Assembly: GCA_024697185.1 (NCBI GenBank)
Contig: JAILGB010000007.1
Coordinates: forward strand, 1 to 64,000
From: Opitutales bacterium
Lineage (GTDB): Bacteria; Verrucomicrobiota; Verrucomicrobiia; Opitutales; UBA953
Direction of reading: 5' to 3'
Length of the DNA: 64,000 bases
Under the pieces are notes generated by a model. It worked only from the letters and a program-made list of their open reading frames with translations, was not told where the DNA came from and did not search any database. Positions within the stretch are counted from its first letter, which is position 1. Every line of letters begins with the position of its first letter. Of this stretch, positions 53,083 to 60,975 are shown piece after piece. The translations under genes were made by a program, and so were the position numbers.

Positions 53083-54566
53083 TGGCGAAGGAAGAAATCG
53101 TTGAAAAACTGCCCTTGTCGGTGGTGATGGTTGTGCGCAACGAAGCCGCCAATATGCGCGACTGTCTGGCGGCGGTCGCGTTCGCGCGGGAGATTATCGT
53201 GGTTGATGATTTTTCTGAAGACGCGACGCCACAGCTGGCGGCATCGTTTGGCGCCAAAGTTTTCACGCGCGCGATGGCGGGCGACTGGGGCGCGCAGCAG
53301 ACTTTTGCGATCGGGCAGGCGACGCAGCCTTGGATTTTGCTCCTCGACGGCGACGAACGCATCACGCCGCCGCTCGCGGAAGAGATCAAAAAATGCGTTT
53401 TGGAGGACAAAAAATACGCTTACGAAATCAAGCGGCTCAATCATTTCAAGCGCGTTCCCGTGCGCCACGGAGTCCTGCGTCCGGACTATGTGCTGCGACT
53501 GATGCCGCGCGAAGGTGCCCGCGTCGAAGGTCAGGTGCATCCCAAAATCATCACGCCGTTCCCGCCAAAACGCCTCCGCGAACCGATGTTGCACTACACT
53601 TACGAAAAATGGGGCGCGTATCTCAACAAGCTCGAAAAATACACGCGCCTTGCGGCGGAAAAAGCCTACGGCGAGGGCAAACGCGCGCGTTTTTGGAGCG
53701 ACATCGTTTTTCGCCCGTTTTTCGCGTTTTTTAAAATGTATTTTTTGCAGGGCGGATTTTTGGACGGCAAGATCGGTTGGATTTTGTCGGCAAACCATTA
53801 TTTTTACACCGAGATGAAATACGTGCGGCTCTATTTTTTGGCGCGGGAACGCGACGCTGTCGTGGACTGCGGCGATGATGACGGATTTCATACGCTTGCG
53901 GCAAATGCGGACTGGTCGGGGCGTCTGGCGGAGATTCGCGAGATTTTGCGGCAGGAGCGCGGGCAGGTGCTTGCGGACAATCGCAGTTCGCATCGCCCGC
54001 GTTTTGTGCTCAAGGCGACGATTGCGGGAACGGACTATGTCATAAAACACGAGCGCTTTCGTTTCCGTTTTGACCGCAGCCTCAAAGCCTTCCTTTACGG
54101 TTCGGACACTTGCCGGATTTTCAAACTCGGCAGACGGGCGCGGGAACGCGGTTTTGACAAAATCCCGCAAATGTTTTTCGCCGCCGAAAAATTTTCAAAC
54201 GGCATTTTGCGGGAGGCGATTTCGGTGACGGAGTTTTTGGACGGGCGGATTTTGACGCTCCCACTGGAGGACAGGCAAAAAAATGAGATTTTGCAACTGA
54301 TGCGCGAGAGCCATCGCGCGGGCGTGATTTCGGGCGATGTGCAAAGGGACAACTTTATCGCGACTGACGCCGGCGTCCGCCTGATCGATTTTCGCGGGAA
54401 CAAGATTTTCGGCGCATTGGCAAAGGCGCGCGACCGCATTCAGCTGCAGGCGACATTGGGCGTTCCCGCGCGCGATTACGGGATCGCCGAGAAAATCTTT
54501 TTGCTCCAAAACACGGTTCGCAACTGGCTGCGGGTTTTGGCGGGCAAGGAAAAAATCCAACATTGA
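53079..54566 (+). CDS. Fusion of a GT2 glycosyltransferase with an LPS-kinase-like domain
   Basis: A 495-residue protein. The N-terminal about 260 residues are a WaaE/KdtX-type family 2 glycosyltransferase: LSVVMVVRNEAANM at the start, Asp43-Asp44, and LDGDERI at 89-95. Residues about 300-495 resemble a KdkA/RfaY-type kinase, with the loop SGDVQRDNF near 416-424 and IDFRGNKIFG as its metal segment. The protein would add an inner-core sugar to LPS and phosphorylate a sugar, two steps often encoded by separate waa genes. The ATG at 53,079 (or 53,082) overlaps the previous stop; the open frame further upstream is not used. Confidence 0.85.
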   Translation: MMAKEEIVEKLPLSVVMVVRNEAANMRDCLAAVAFAREIIVVDDFSEDATPQLAASFGAKVFTRAMAGDWGAQQTFAIGQATQPWILLLDGDERITPPLAEEIKKCVLEDKKYAYEIKRLNHFKRVPVRHGVLRPDYVLRLMPREGARVEGQVHPKIITPFPPKRLREPMLHYTYEKWGAYLNKLEKYTRLAAEKAYGEGKRARFWSDIVFRPFFAFFKMYFLQGGFLDGKIGWILSANHYFYTEMKYVRLYFLARERDAVVDCGDDDGFHTLAANADWSGRLAEIREILRQERGQVLADNRSSHRPRFVLKATIAGTDYVIKHERFRFRFDRSLKAFLYGSDTCRIFKLGRRARERGFDKIPQMFFAAEKFSNGILREAISVTEFLDGRILTLPLEDRQKNEILQLMRESHRAGVISGDVQRDNFIATDAGVRLIDFRGNKIFGALAKARDRIQLQATLGVPARDYGIAEKIFLLQNTVRNWLRVLAGKEKIQH

Positions 54567-54578
54567 AATTCCTCAAAA

Positions 54579-55550
54579 ATGAATTTTTTAAAGCGTTATA
54601 AAAATTGGAAGAACGAGGTTTTCAAGCGCAAGGCGTGGAACATCGGTTTTGTCGATTTTGACGAGGAGACGATTTTCAAATCCTTTAAAATCTCCTGGCT
54701 CGATACGGGCGATTACGCCGCCAAATCCTGGTTTGCCGATCCGTTTATTCTTTCGCGCGACGGTGACAGAGTCGAGGTTTTGGTTGAAGAAATGCCGCTT
54801 GACCGTCCGGATGCTCTGGGGCGGATTTCAAAACTCGAAATCAAACGCGACGGGAACGGCGTTTACCGTCTGCAAAAAGTCGTTCCCGTGATTGAGGAAA
54901 ATTTTCATCTGTCGTTCCCGGCGATTTATCGTCTCGACGGCAAAATCTACATTAATCCCGAGGCTTCGCAGTCGGGCAGGTCGTCGCTTTATCTTTACGA
55001 TCCCGCGACGGGAACGGCGACGCGCGCGGGAACGCTCTGCGAGGCGCCTTTGGCGGACCCGATCCTCTTTGACGGATTTGGCGAGCCGCTGCTTTTTGCG
55101 ACGCATGCGGACAAGGAGCATGTGCCGGCGTATGAAAAAGTTTTGGACGTTTATCGTTCGACGACGGGAACGCTCACGGGACCGTATGAAAATCAGCCGT
55201 TTGCGTCCATTGTGTTCCCGGATCTCTCGCCGCGCGGCGCGGGCTATTTTTTGCAGCTCGGCGGCAAGGCGGTTCGCGTGGCGCAGGATTGCAACGGCAA
55301 ATATGGCGCGGGAACGGTTTTTTATGAGATGAGTTTTGACGGCTCAAAATTTGCGTTCAGGGAACTCGCCCGCCATTTTCCCAATTCTCCCGTCTGGCAT
55401 TGCGGGCTGCACACTTTTAACACTTACGGTGATCTTGCGGTCGTTGACGGCTACGGCTATCTGAATCCGCTCAAACGCATTTTGTTTTTGATAAAGACAC
55501 GACTGAAGCGGCGCGCGCTCCGGCGCAAGTTCCCGCACGCGATTTTTTAG
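54579..55550 (+). CDS. Five-bladed beta-propeller protein, GINT1-N/GH43-like
   Basis: A 323-residue, soluble protein with repeats of a beta-propeller. WFADPFIL, ENFHLSFPAIYRLDGKIYINP, then LADPILFDG and the C-terminal SPVWHCGLHTFNTYGDLAVVDG match the family that includes the N-terminal domain of plant glucosamine inositolphosphorylceramide transferase. In bacteria it is often next to sugar formyltransferases, as here. The propeller may bind or modify a sugar nucleotide or glycan; activity is not established. It lies 12 nt after the GT2-kinase gene and closes that operon. Confidence 0.75.
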   Translation: MNFLKRYKNWKNEVFKRKAWNIGFVDFDEETIFKSFKISWLDTGDYAAKSWFADPFILSRDGDRVEVLVEEMPLDRPDALGRISKLEIKRDGNGVYRLQKVVPVIEENFHLSFPAIYRLDGKIYINPEASQSGRSSLYLYDPATGTATRAGTLCEAPLADPILFDGFGEPLLFATHADKEHVPAYEKVLDVYRSTTGTLTGPYENQPFASIVFPDLSPRGAGYFLQLGGKAVRVAQDCNGKYGAGTVFYEMSFDGSKFAFRELARHFPNSPVWHCGLHTFNTYGDLAVVDGYGYLNPLKRILFLIKTRLKRRALRRKFPHAIF

Positions 55551-55671
55551 ATCCGCGCTTTTGCGGCCGGTGCAAAAATCCCCGTTCCCGCCGCAATAAA
55601 AGTTTCGTAATGCTCCTCCCGAAGTAATATCCTATATTTATACTCCACTATCGATTTATCCCTATTCTGAT

Positions 55672-56556
55672 ATGAAAGGCATTGTTTTGGCAGGCGGGTC
55701 CGGCACTCGTCTTTATCCGATCACCAAGGGCGTTTCAAAACAGTTGTTGCCCGTTTTTGACAAGCCGATGATCCATTATCCGATCTCCGTTCTGATGCTG
55801 GCGGGAATTCGGGAGATTTTGATAATCTCGACGCCGCAGGATCTGCCGGGATTCAAGCGGCTTTTGGGCGACGGCAGCGATTATGGCGTGCATTTCGAAT
55901 ACGCCGAGCAGCCTTCGCCGGACGGGCTCGCGCAGGCGTTTATTATCGGTGAAAAATTTATCGGGGACTCCGCCGTCGCGCTCGTGCTCGGCGACAATAT
56001 TTTTTACGGACAAGGATTTCCGGGGATTCTCCAAGGCGCCGTGCTGGCGGCGGAAAACGACGGGAACGCGACCGTCTTCGGCTATTATGTCAACGATCCC
56101 GAACGCTACGGCGTCGTGGATTTTGATGCCGCCGGGAACGCGCTTACGATTGAGGAAAAACCCAAAAATCCAAAATCCAACTACGCCGTCACAGGCTTGT
56201 ATTTTTATCCCAATTCGGTCGTGCAAATCGCCAAGAACATCAAACCTTCCGCGCGCGGCGAACTCGAGATCACCAGCGTCAATCAGGAATACCTCCGCGG
56301 GAACGCCCTGCGCGTGCAGCTGCTCGGACGCGGCTTTGCCTGGCTCGACACGGGAACGCACACCTCCCTCCTCGAAGCCGGCATGTTCGTCGATGTCCTG
56401 CAAAAACGACAGAGTCTCAAAATCTCCTGCCTCGAGGAAATCGCCTGGCGCAAACATTGGATCACCTCCGACAAACTCCTCGAACTGGCAGAGCCGATGA
56501 AAAAAAATGAATACGGCCAATATCTCATCAAACTCGCCGAAGGCAAAATCCGATAA
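55672..56556 (+). CDS. rmlA: Glucose-1-phosphate thymidylyltransferase
   Basis: A 294-residue enzyme making dTDP-glucose from dTTP and glucose 1-phosphate, the entry to dTDP-deoxysugars. The nucleotide loop [11 protein letters not shown] (8-18), [24 protein letters not shown] and EEKPKNPKS are present. Length is normal. It is the first gene of the dTDP-sugar series; rmlC and rmlD, needed for rhamnose, are not in the window, in keeping with a 3-amino-sugar as product. Confidence 0.97.
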   Translation: MKGIVLAGGSGTRLYPITKGVSKQLLPVFDKPMIHYPISVLMLAGIREILIISTPQDLPGFKRLLGDGSDYGVHFEYAEQPSPDGLAQAFIIGEKFIGDSAVALVLGDNIFYGQGFPGILQGAVLAAENDGNATVFGYYVNDPERYGVVDFDAAGNALTIEEKPKNPKSNYAVTGLYFYPNSVVQIAKNIKPSARGELEITSVNQEYLRGNALRVQLLGRGFAWLDTGTHTSLLEAGMFVDVLQKRQSLKISCLEEIAWRKHWITSDKLLELAEPMKKNEYGQYLIKLAEGKIR

Positions 56557-56568
56557 AAAACGAAAAAA

Positions 56569-56672
56569 GAGAACCGCCAAGGACACGAAGCTAACAAAGG
56601 ATATGAGCATCAAATCTTAGATACACCGTAATAAAATCTTCGTATCCTTTGCGCCCTTTGTGGTTTTCTCAA
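56569..56672. repeat. Inverted-repeat element A between rmlA and rmlB (no gene inside)
   Basis: Left end (56,569-56,606), with AACCGCCAAGGACACGAAG, faces right end 56,641-56,672, whose complement contains AACCACAAAGGGCG and CAAAGGATACG. Only about 35 nt separate the arms. The ends match those of element B at 57,873-58,088, so this looks like an emptied copy of the same element family. Confidence 0.7.
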
Positions 56673-56714
56673 AAAAATCTTGTTAATCCTAAAATCTGTG
56701 GATCTGTAAAAAAA

Positions 56715-57857
56715 ATGAATTTCAAACGCAATATTCTCATCACGGGCGGCGCCGGCTTCATCGGCTCGCATGTCGTCCGGCTCTTTGTCAAAAAATACCC
56801 GGAATACCGTATTGTCAACCTCGACAAACTGACCTACGCCGGCAATCTCGCAAATCTCGCCGACATCGAGGGCGCGGCAAATTATGTTTTTGAACGCGCC
56901 GACATTTGCGATTTTGAGCGCATCAGGGAAATTTTTGCGACATACGGCATCGACGGCGTAATCCATCTCGCGGCGGAGTCCCATGTCGATCGCTCGATCA
57001 AGGATCCTTTTACCTTCGCGCGGACAAATGTCCTGGGAACGCTTTCGCTCCTGCAGGCGGCAAAACTTTATTGGGAGTCCCTGGAGCAAAAATTTGAAGG
57101 GAAGCTTTTTTATCACATCTCGACGGATGAAGTTTACGGCAGTCTGGCGATGACAGATCCCGCGGGAACGCCCGCGCCGTTTTCGACTCAGGCTTCCGCG
57201 GGAACGCGCCACGAGGCTTACGGGAACGCGTTTTTTACCGAGACGACGCCGTATTCGCCCCATTCGCCATATTCCGCCAGCAAGGCTTCGAGCGACCATT
57301 TTGTGCGGGCGTTCCACGACACTTACGGACTGCCGACCCTTGTGACCAACTGCTCCAACAACTACGGCCCCTATCAGTTTCCCGAAAAACTTATTCCGCT
57401 CTTTATCAACAATATCCGCCACGGCAAGCCGCTCCCCGTTTACGGCAAGGGCGAAAACGTCCGCGACTGGCTCTTTGTCGAAGACCACGCGCGCGCCATC
57501 GATTTGATTTTCCACAAAGGCAAAATCGCGGAAACCTACAACATCGGCGGCTTTAACGAGTGGAAAAATATCGACCTGATCAAAGTCCTCGTGCGCGTGA
57601 CTGACCGCCTGCTCGGCAATCCCGCGGGAACGTCCGACAAACTCATCACCTACGTGACCGACCGGCTCGGACACGACGCGCGCTACGCGATCGATTCGCG
57701 AAAACTCCAAAAAGAACTCGGCTGGGAACCCTCATTGCAGTTTGAAGAAGGCCTCGAAAAAACCGTCCGCTGGTATCTCGACAACCAAGCCTGGCTCGAC
57801 AACGTCACCAGCGGCGACTATCAGCATTATTACGAAAAAATGTATAAGGGACGATGA
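56715..57857 (+). CDS. rmlB: dTDP-glucose 4,6-dehydratase with motif-encoded loop insertion
   Basis: A 380-residue SDR enzyme producing dTDP-4-keto-6-deoxyglucose. NAD-binding GGAGFIG at 11-17, catalytic Thr137-Asp138-Glu139 in TDEVYG, and Tyr186/Lys190 of YSASK are present. Between the TDEVYG loop and FTETTPY, where most RmlB have only a few residues, there is an insertion of about 27 (145-171). It is encoded by DNA holding three GGGAACG motifs (57,167-57,230). The frame is open upstream through element A; the ATG at 56,715 is the normal start. The stop is immediately followed by element B. Confidence 0.96.
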   Translation: MNFKRNILITGGAGFIGSHVVRLFVKKYPEYRIVNLDKLTYAGNLANLADIEGAANYVFERADICDFERIREIFATYGIDGVIHLAAESHVDRSIKDPFTFARTNVLGTLSLLQAAKLYWESLEQKFEGKLFYHISTDEVYGSLAMTDPAGTPAPFSTQASAGTRHEAYGNAFFTETTPYSPHSPYSASKASSDHFVRAFHDTYGLPTLVTNCSNNYGPYQFPEKLIPLFINNIRHGKPLPVYGKGENVRDWLFVEDHARAIDLIFHKGKIAETYNIGGFNEWKNIDLIKVLVRVTDRLLGNPAGTSDKLITYVTDRLGHDARYAIDSRKLQKELGWEPSLQFEEGLEKTVRWYLDNQAWLDNVTSGDYQHYYEKMYKGR

Positions 57858-57871
57858 TAATGCAAACACAA

Positions 57872-58057
57872 ATGAACCGCAAAGGACACGAAGGTAGCGA
57901 AGGAATGACTCCGGATTCTCGACTGGAGCACATTTTTAAGCAAGTCCTGGACGCTGCTTTTGTTGTTCATTCTGAAATGGGACCCGGACTTCTTGTAAAT
58001 TTTAACGTTGTTCACTTGCGCGACGGCATAAAGCGAATCATCAACAAAGCTCGCTAA
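57872..58057 (+). pseudogene. Internally deleted GxxExxY-family gene
   Basis: A 61-codon frame starts within the left repeat arm. It shows the family N-terminal part (HIFKQVLDAAFVVHSEMGPGLL) running directly into the family C-terminal part (VNFNVVHLRDGIKRIINKAR). Full-length GxxExxY proteins have about 125 residues; the middle, with the motif that names the family, is missing. Both junction segments end or begin at a Gly-x-Gly-Leu-Leu-like stretch in intact relatives, so an in-frame deletion by recombination between short repeats is likely. The frame has no stop inside; it may be translated but is probably non-functional. Confidence 0.75.
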
Positions 58058-58088
58058 TCCTTCGTTCCCTTTGAGTCCTTCGTGGTTT
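57873..58088. repeat. Inverted-repeat element B flanking a GxxExxY remnant
   Basis: The left arm (57,875-57,906, AACCGCAAAGGACACGAAGG...) and the complement of the right arm (58,057-58,088) agree at about 25 of 32 positions. The arms bracket the short GxxExxY-like frame, and the left arm itself encodes the start of that protein (MNRKGHEGSEG). Confidence 0.8.
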
Positions 58089-58113
58089 CCCCCAAAAAAT
58101 CGAAAATAGAAAA

Positions 58114-58533
58114 ATGAGCACATCTATAAACAAAAGCTGGAAAATTTTAGATTTGTGCGTTCACGGTGATGAGCGCGGCAAACTCGTCGCGATTGAAGGC
58201 GGCATCAATTGCCCGTTCGAAGTTAAACGCGCATTTTATGTTTACGACACTAAGGATCCGCAAGAAAAGCGCGGCTGTCATGCAAACAAAAAATCCGAAT
58301 TCCTGTTCGTCGCCTTGTCGGGTTCCTGTAAAGTCATCGCCGACGACGGGAACGCCCGCGAGGAATTCGTTTTGGACAATCCGCAAACGGCGCTCTGGCT
58401 GAACAAAATGACATGGAAAATAATGACGGACTTTTCAGACAACGCCGTTCTGCTGGTCCTTTCCAACGAAAAATATGATGCCGGCGAATATATTCGCGAC
58501 TACGACGTATTTTTAAAGGAGGTTCAAAAATGA
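58114..58533 (+). CDS. dTDP-4-oxo-6-deoxyglucose 3,4-ketoisomerase (FdtA/QdtA family)
   Basis: A 139-residue cupin that moves the keto group from C4 to C3 of the RmlB product, committing it to 3-amino sugars. The WxcM/FdtA core is clear: INCPFEVKRAFYVYDT and RGCHANKKSEFLFVALSGS. The usual His-Ala-His reads His56-Ala-Asn58 here. FdtA (galacto product, Fuc3N) and QdtA (gluco product, Qui3N) differ at a few residues that I cannot assign with certainty. The next gene overlaps its stop by 4 nt. Confidence 0.88.
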   Translation: MSTSINKSWKILDLCVHGDERGKLVAIEGGINCPFEVKRAFYVYDTKDPQEKRGCHANKKSEFLFVALSGSCKVIADDGNAREEFVLDNPQTALWLNKMTWKIMTDFSDNAVLLVLSNEKYDAGEYIRDYDVFLKEVQK

Positions 58534-59105
58534 GTTTTCATCCGCTAAAATCTCTTCGAAAAAGATTTTTTGACCTCAAGAAATTCTGGTTTGGGAAAAT
58601 TTTGTCGGAAAATCGTCCCGTCTCTTGCGGAAAAATCGAGCAGCCCGCGCTTTTTTTGGGCGAGGGCAGGATTGAAATCGACAAGACGGCGACGCTCGGC
58701 TATTTCCCGTCACCTTATTTCTATTCCGGTTATCAGCATATTGAGGCGCGCTCGAAAGATGCGGCCGTTTTTGTCGGCGCGGGAACGTTTTTAAACAACA
58801 ACGCCGTCGTTATCGCGGAGCGGGCAAAAATAACGATAGGAAAAAATTGTCTCATCGGAACGAATTTCCGCTGCCTGTCTTCGGATTTTCACGGTGTCGA
58901 TCCCGACGCGCGCGAAGTTTACAAGTCGGCGGACATTCAAGTCGGCGACAATGTTTTTGTCGGGAACGATGTCGTCATTTTAAAAGGCGTTACAATCGGC
59001 GCGGGAACGACAATCGCCGCCGGAGCCGTCGTCACGCGCTCGTTCCCGCCAAAATCCGTTATTGCCGGCAATCCCGCCAAACTTATTAAAACAATCGGAG
59101 AATAA
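58530..59105 (+). CDS. Hexapeptide-repeat (LbH) O- or N-acyltransferase
   Basis: A 191-residue protein. After a basic N-terminal 45 residues comes a left-handed beta-helix: VFVGAGTFLNNNAVVIAE, then ITIGKNCLIGTNF, IQVGDNVFVGNDVVILKGVTIG and the closing AGNPAKLIK. It resembles maltose/galactoside acetyltransferase-like enzymes that acetylate surface sugars. It overlaps the ketoisomerase stop (ATGA) and is followed 3 nt later by a second LbH enzyme. Confidence 0.85.
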   Translation: MSFHPLKSLRKRFFDLKKFWFGKILSENRPVSCGKIEQPALFLGEGRIEIDKTATLGYFPSPYFYSGYQHIEARSKDAAVFVGAGTFLNNNAVVIAERAKITIGKNCLIGTNFRCLSSDFHGVDPDAREVYKSADIQVGDNVFVGNDVVILKGVTIGAGTTIAAGAVVTRSFPPKSVIAGNPAKLIKTIGE

Positions 59106-59108
59106 ACA

Positions 59109-59594
59109 ATGTCAGCACCTCAAATTCATAAGCTCGCGGATGTCCAGTCCGACAAGATCGGCGCGGGAACGCGCATTTGGCAGTTTTGTGTCGTGTTCCC
59201 GCAGGCGGAGATCGGCGAAAACTGCAATATTTGCGCCAACGCCCTCATCGAAAACGATGTCAAGATCGGCAACAATGTCACCGTCAAATCCGGAGTGCAG
59301 CTTTGGGACGGCGTTCGCGTCGAGGACAATGTTTTTATCGGTCCCAACGCGACTTTTACCAACGACCTCTTCCCGCGGTCAAAAGTTTATCCTCAAAAAT
59401 TTGAGCGGACGATTTTAAAGCGCGGCTGTTCCATCGGCGCCAACGCGACAATTCTCGCGGGAACGACCATCGGTGAAAACGCTATGGTCGGCGCCGGCGC
59501 CGTCGTCACAAAAGACGTTCCCGCCAACGCCGTCGTCATCGGCAACCCCGCCAAAATCATGGTGAAATCTACCCCCCCCCCCACGGTTAAATAA
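59109..59594 (+). CDS. dTDP-3-amino-3,6-dideoxyhexose N-acetyltransferase-like LbH protein (FdtC/WlbB type)
   Basis: A 161-residue left-handed beta-helix protein. [21 protein letters not shown] at the start is characteristic of FdtC/QdtC/WlbB N-acetyltransferases, which use acetyl-CoA on the 3-amino sugar. [21 protein letters not shown] and VVIGNPAKI follow. The last codons run through a poly-C(11) tract at 59,572-59,582, giving Ser-Thr-Pro-Pro-Pro-Thr-Val-Lys. With 10 C the frame would instead extend about 28 codons and its stop would overlap the next ATG. Acetyl- and formyltransferase for the same position are therefore neighbours. Confidence 0.88.
   Translation: MSAPQIHKLADVQSDKIGAGTRIWQFCVVFPQAEIGENCNICANALIENDVKIGNNVTVKSGVQLWDGVRVEDNVFIGPNATFTNDLFPRSKVYPQKFERTILKRGCSIGANATILAGTTIGENAMVGAGAVVTKDVPANAVVIGNPAKIMVKSTPPPTVK
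59572..59582 (+). repeat. Poly-C(11) tract at the 3' end of the acetyltransferase gene
   Basis: Eleven consecutive C, the longest C-run noticed in the window. Such tracts slip during replication. In frame the gene stops at 59,594; one base fewer moves the stop to about 59,673, overlapping the ATG of the formyltransferase. Confidence 0.95.
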
Positions 59595-59672
59595 TTGTTT
59601 GCCGGCGCAATTTGAGCCGGTATTCGCTCAAATTTCACCCATAAAATCTCTTCATGCGGAAAGGACTGCCGC

Positions 59673-60860
59673 ATGAAGACTGTTTGTATTGCAGGGAAAA
59701 ACAATATCGCTGTGGATATTTTATCTTTTTTGCGGCGAAAATATTCCCAAAAATTTAATTTTGTCGCCGTTTGCAACAAAACAGATTTAGGAACGGATTC
59801 TTTTCAGCGTTCCTTTAAGAGATATTGTGCCGATCATGGCGTCGAAATCAAATCGTTGGAAGATTTGTATTCTCTTGAAGATTTGATTTTTATCTCTTTG
59901 GAATTTGATCGCATTGTTGTTCCTTCAAGGTTTCGGACAGACAAACTGTTCAATATTCATTTTTCGTTATTGCCCGCCTACAAAGGAATGTTCACATCTG
60001 TTTTCCCGATTTTAAACGGTGAAAAATTTGCGGGCGTCACATTTCATAGAATCAACGCCGGAATTGATACGGGAGAAATTATCGCTCAAAAAAAGTTCAA
60101 AATAGACTCCGACGACACTTGCCGCGATTTATATTTTAAATTTATAAAGGCGGGAACGCGCCTTGTAAGGCGAAATCTTGCTTCGGTCCTTGCGGGAACG
60201 GAAAAATCGTTCCCGCAGCCGGCAAAAGGATCAAGTTATTATTCTAAAAAAACGATCGATTTTAAATCTCTGAAAATTGATTTGAATCAAACGGCAGATA
60301 ATATCCGGCGTCAAATAAGAGCGTTTTCGTTTAGAGAATATCAGATGCCCGTTGTTTTTGGAGAGACGGTTATCTGTTGCGAAATAACAAATTGTCCGTC
60401 CGTAAAAAAGCCGGGAGAAGTTCTTAAAAAGACGGAGCATTCGCAGACAATTTCGACAATAGATTATGATGTCGTTTTGCACAAAGACCGGACAAATGAT
60501 TTGTTGAAGGCATGTTGTGACGGAGATTTGGAGACTGTGATTGGCATTTGTTCGGTCAGGGAGCACCTCGGGACATCAAACGCAAGAGGCTGGACACCGT
60601 TAATCGTCGCCACTTACAACAACCAAAAAGAGATTGTGGATTATCTGCTTTCTTCGGGCACCGACATTTTTGCGACAAACAATAACGGATGCAATCTTTT
60701 GATGTATGCCAAAGACGCTTACTTGAATACCGGTGACAATACATTGTTCAAAAGATTTTACAATTTGGGGCTGTCACCCAAAACAAAGGATTTTTCAGAT
60801 AGAGATCTATATTTTTATCTAAAAAAGCAAAATTTGTCGCTTCGGGAACTGTTGTCATAA
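59673..60860 (+). CDS. qdtF: dTDP-3-aminosugar N-formyltransferase with C-terminal ankyrin repeats (QdtF type)
   Basis: The 395-residue protein has an N-terminal formyltransferase domain with NIHFSLLPAYKG (Asn94, His96) and Asp132 in AGIDTGEII, the triad of N10-formyl-THF enzymes. A middle Fmt-C-like region follows (about 200-250). C-terminal ankyrin repeats occupy about 275-375 (GWTPLIVATYNNQKEIVDYLL). This architecture is that of QdtF, which formylates dTDP-Qui3N and uses its ankyrin repeats as a second sugar-nucleotide site. It therefore supports a formamido-dideoxyhexose in the surface glycan. The gene is AT-richer than its neighbours. A stem (AATTTGAG/CTCAAATT, about 59,610-59,635) precedes it. 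Confidence 0.9.
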   Translation: MKTVCIAGKNNIAVDILSFLRRKYSQKFNFVAVCNKTDLGTDSFQRSFKRYCADHGVEIKSLEDLYSLEDLIFISLEFDRIVVPSRFRTDKLFNIHFSLLPAYKGMFTSVFPILNGEKFAGVTFHRINAGIDTGEIIAQKKFKIDSDDTCRDLYFKFIKAGTRLVRRNLASVLAGTEKSFPQPAKGSSYYSKKTIDFKSLKIDLNQTADNIRRQIRAFSFREYQMPVVFGETVICCEITNCPSVKKPGEVLKKTEHSQTISTIDYDVVLHKDRTNDLLKACCDGDLETVIGICSVREHLGTSNARGWTPLIVATYNNQKEIVDYLLSSGTDIFATNNNGCNLLMYAKDAYLNTGDNTLFKRFYNLGLSPKTKDFSDRDLYFYLKKQNLSLRELLS

Positions 60861-60930
60861 AAAGCGCCGAACGGGAAAATCAAAGCGCCGATGATGTAAA
60901 ATATTTTAAACATATATAAGTAAAGTTTTA

Positions 60931-60959
60931 TTGACATTCGGCGATTGCGCGTTTAATGT
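60931..60959 (+). promoter_or_regulatory. Promoter and strong ribosome site of the toxin-antitoxin pair
   Basis: TTGACA (60,931-60,936), 17 bp, TAATGT (60,954-60,959), then AGGAGG (60,965-60,970) ahead of the ATG at 60,976. A perfect 12-bp palindrome TAAAATATTTTA lies upstream at 60,897-60,908 and may be an operator for the HTH antitoxin. Confidence 0.65.
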
Positions 60960-60975
60960 TTGATAGGAGGTTTTT

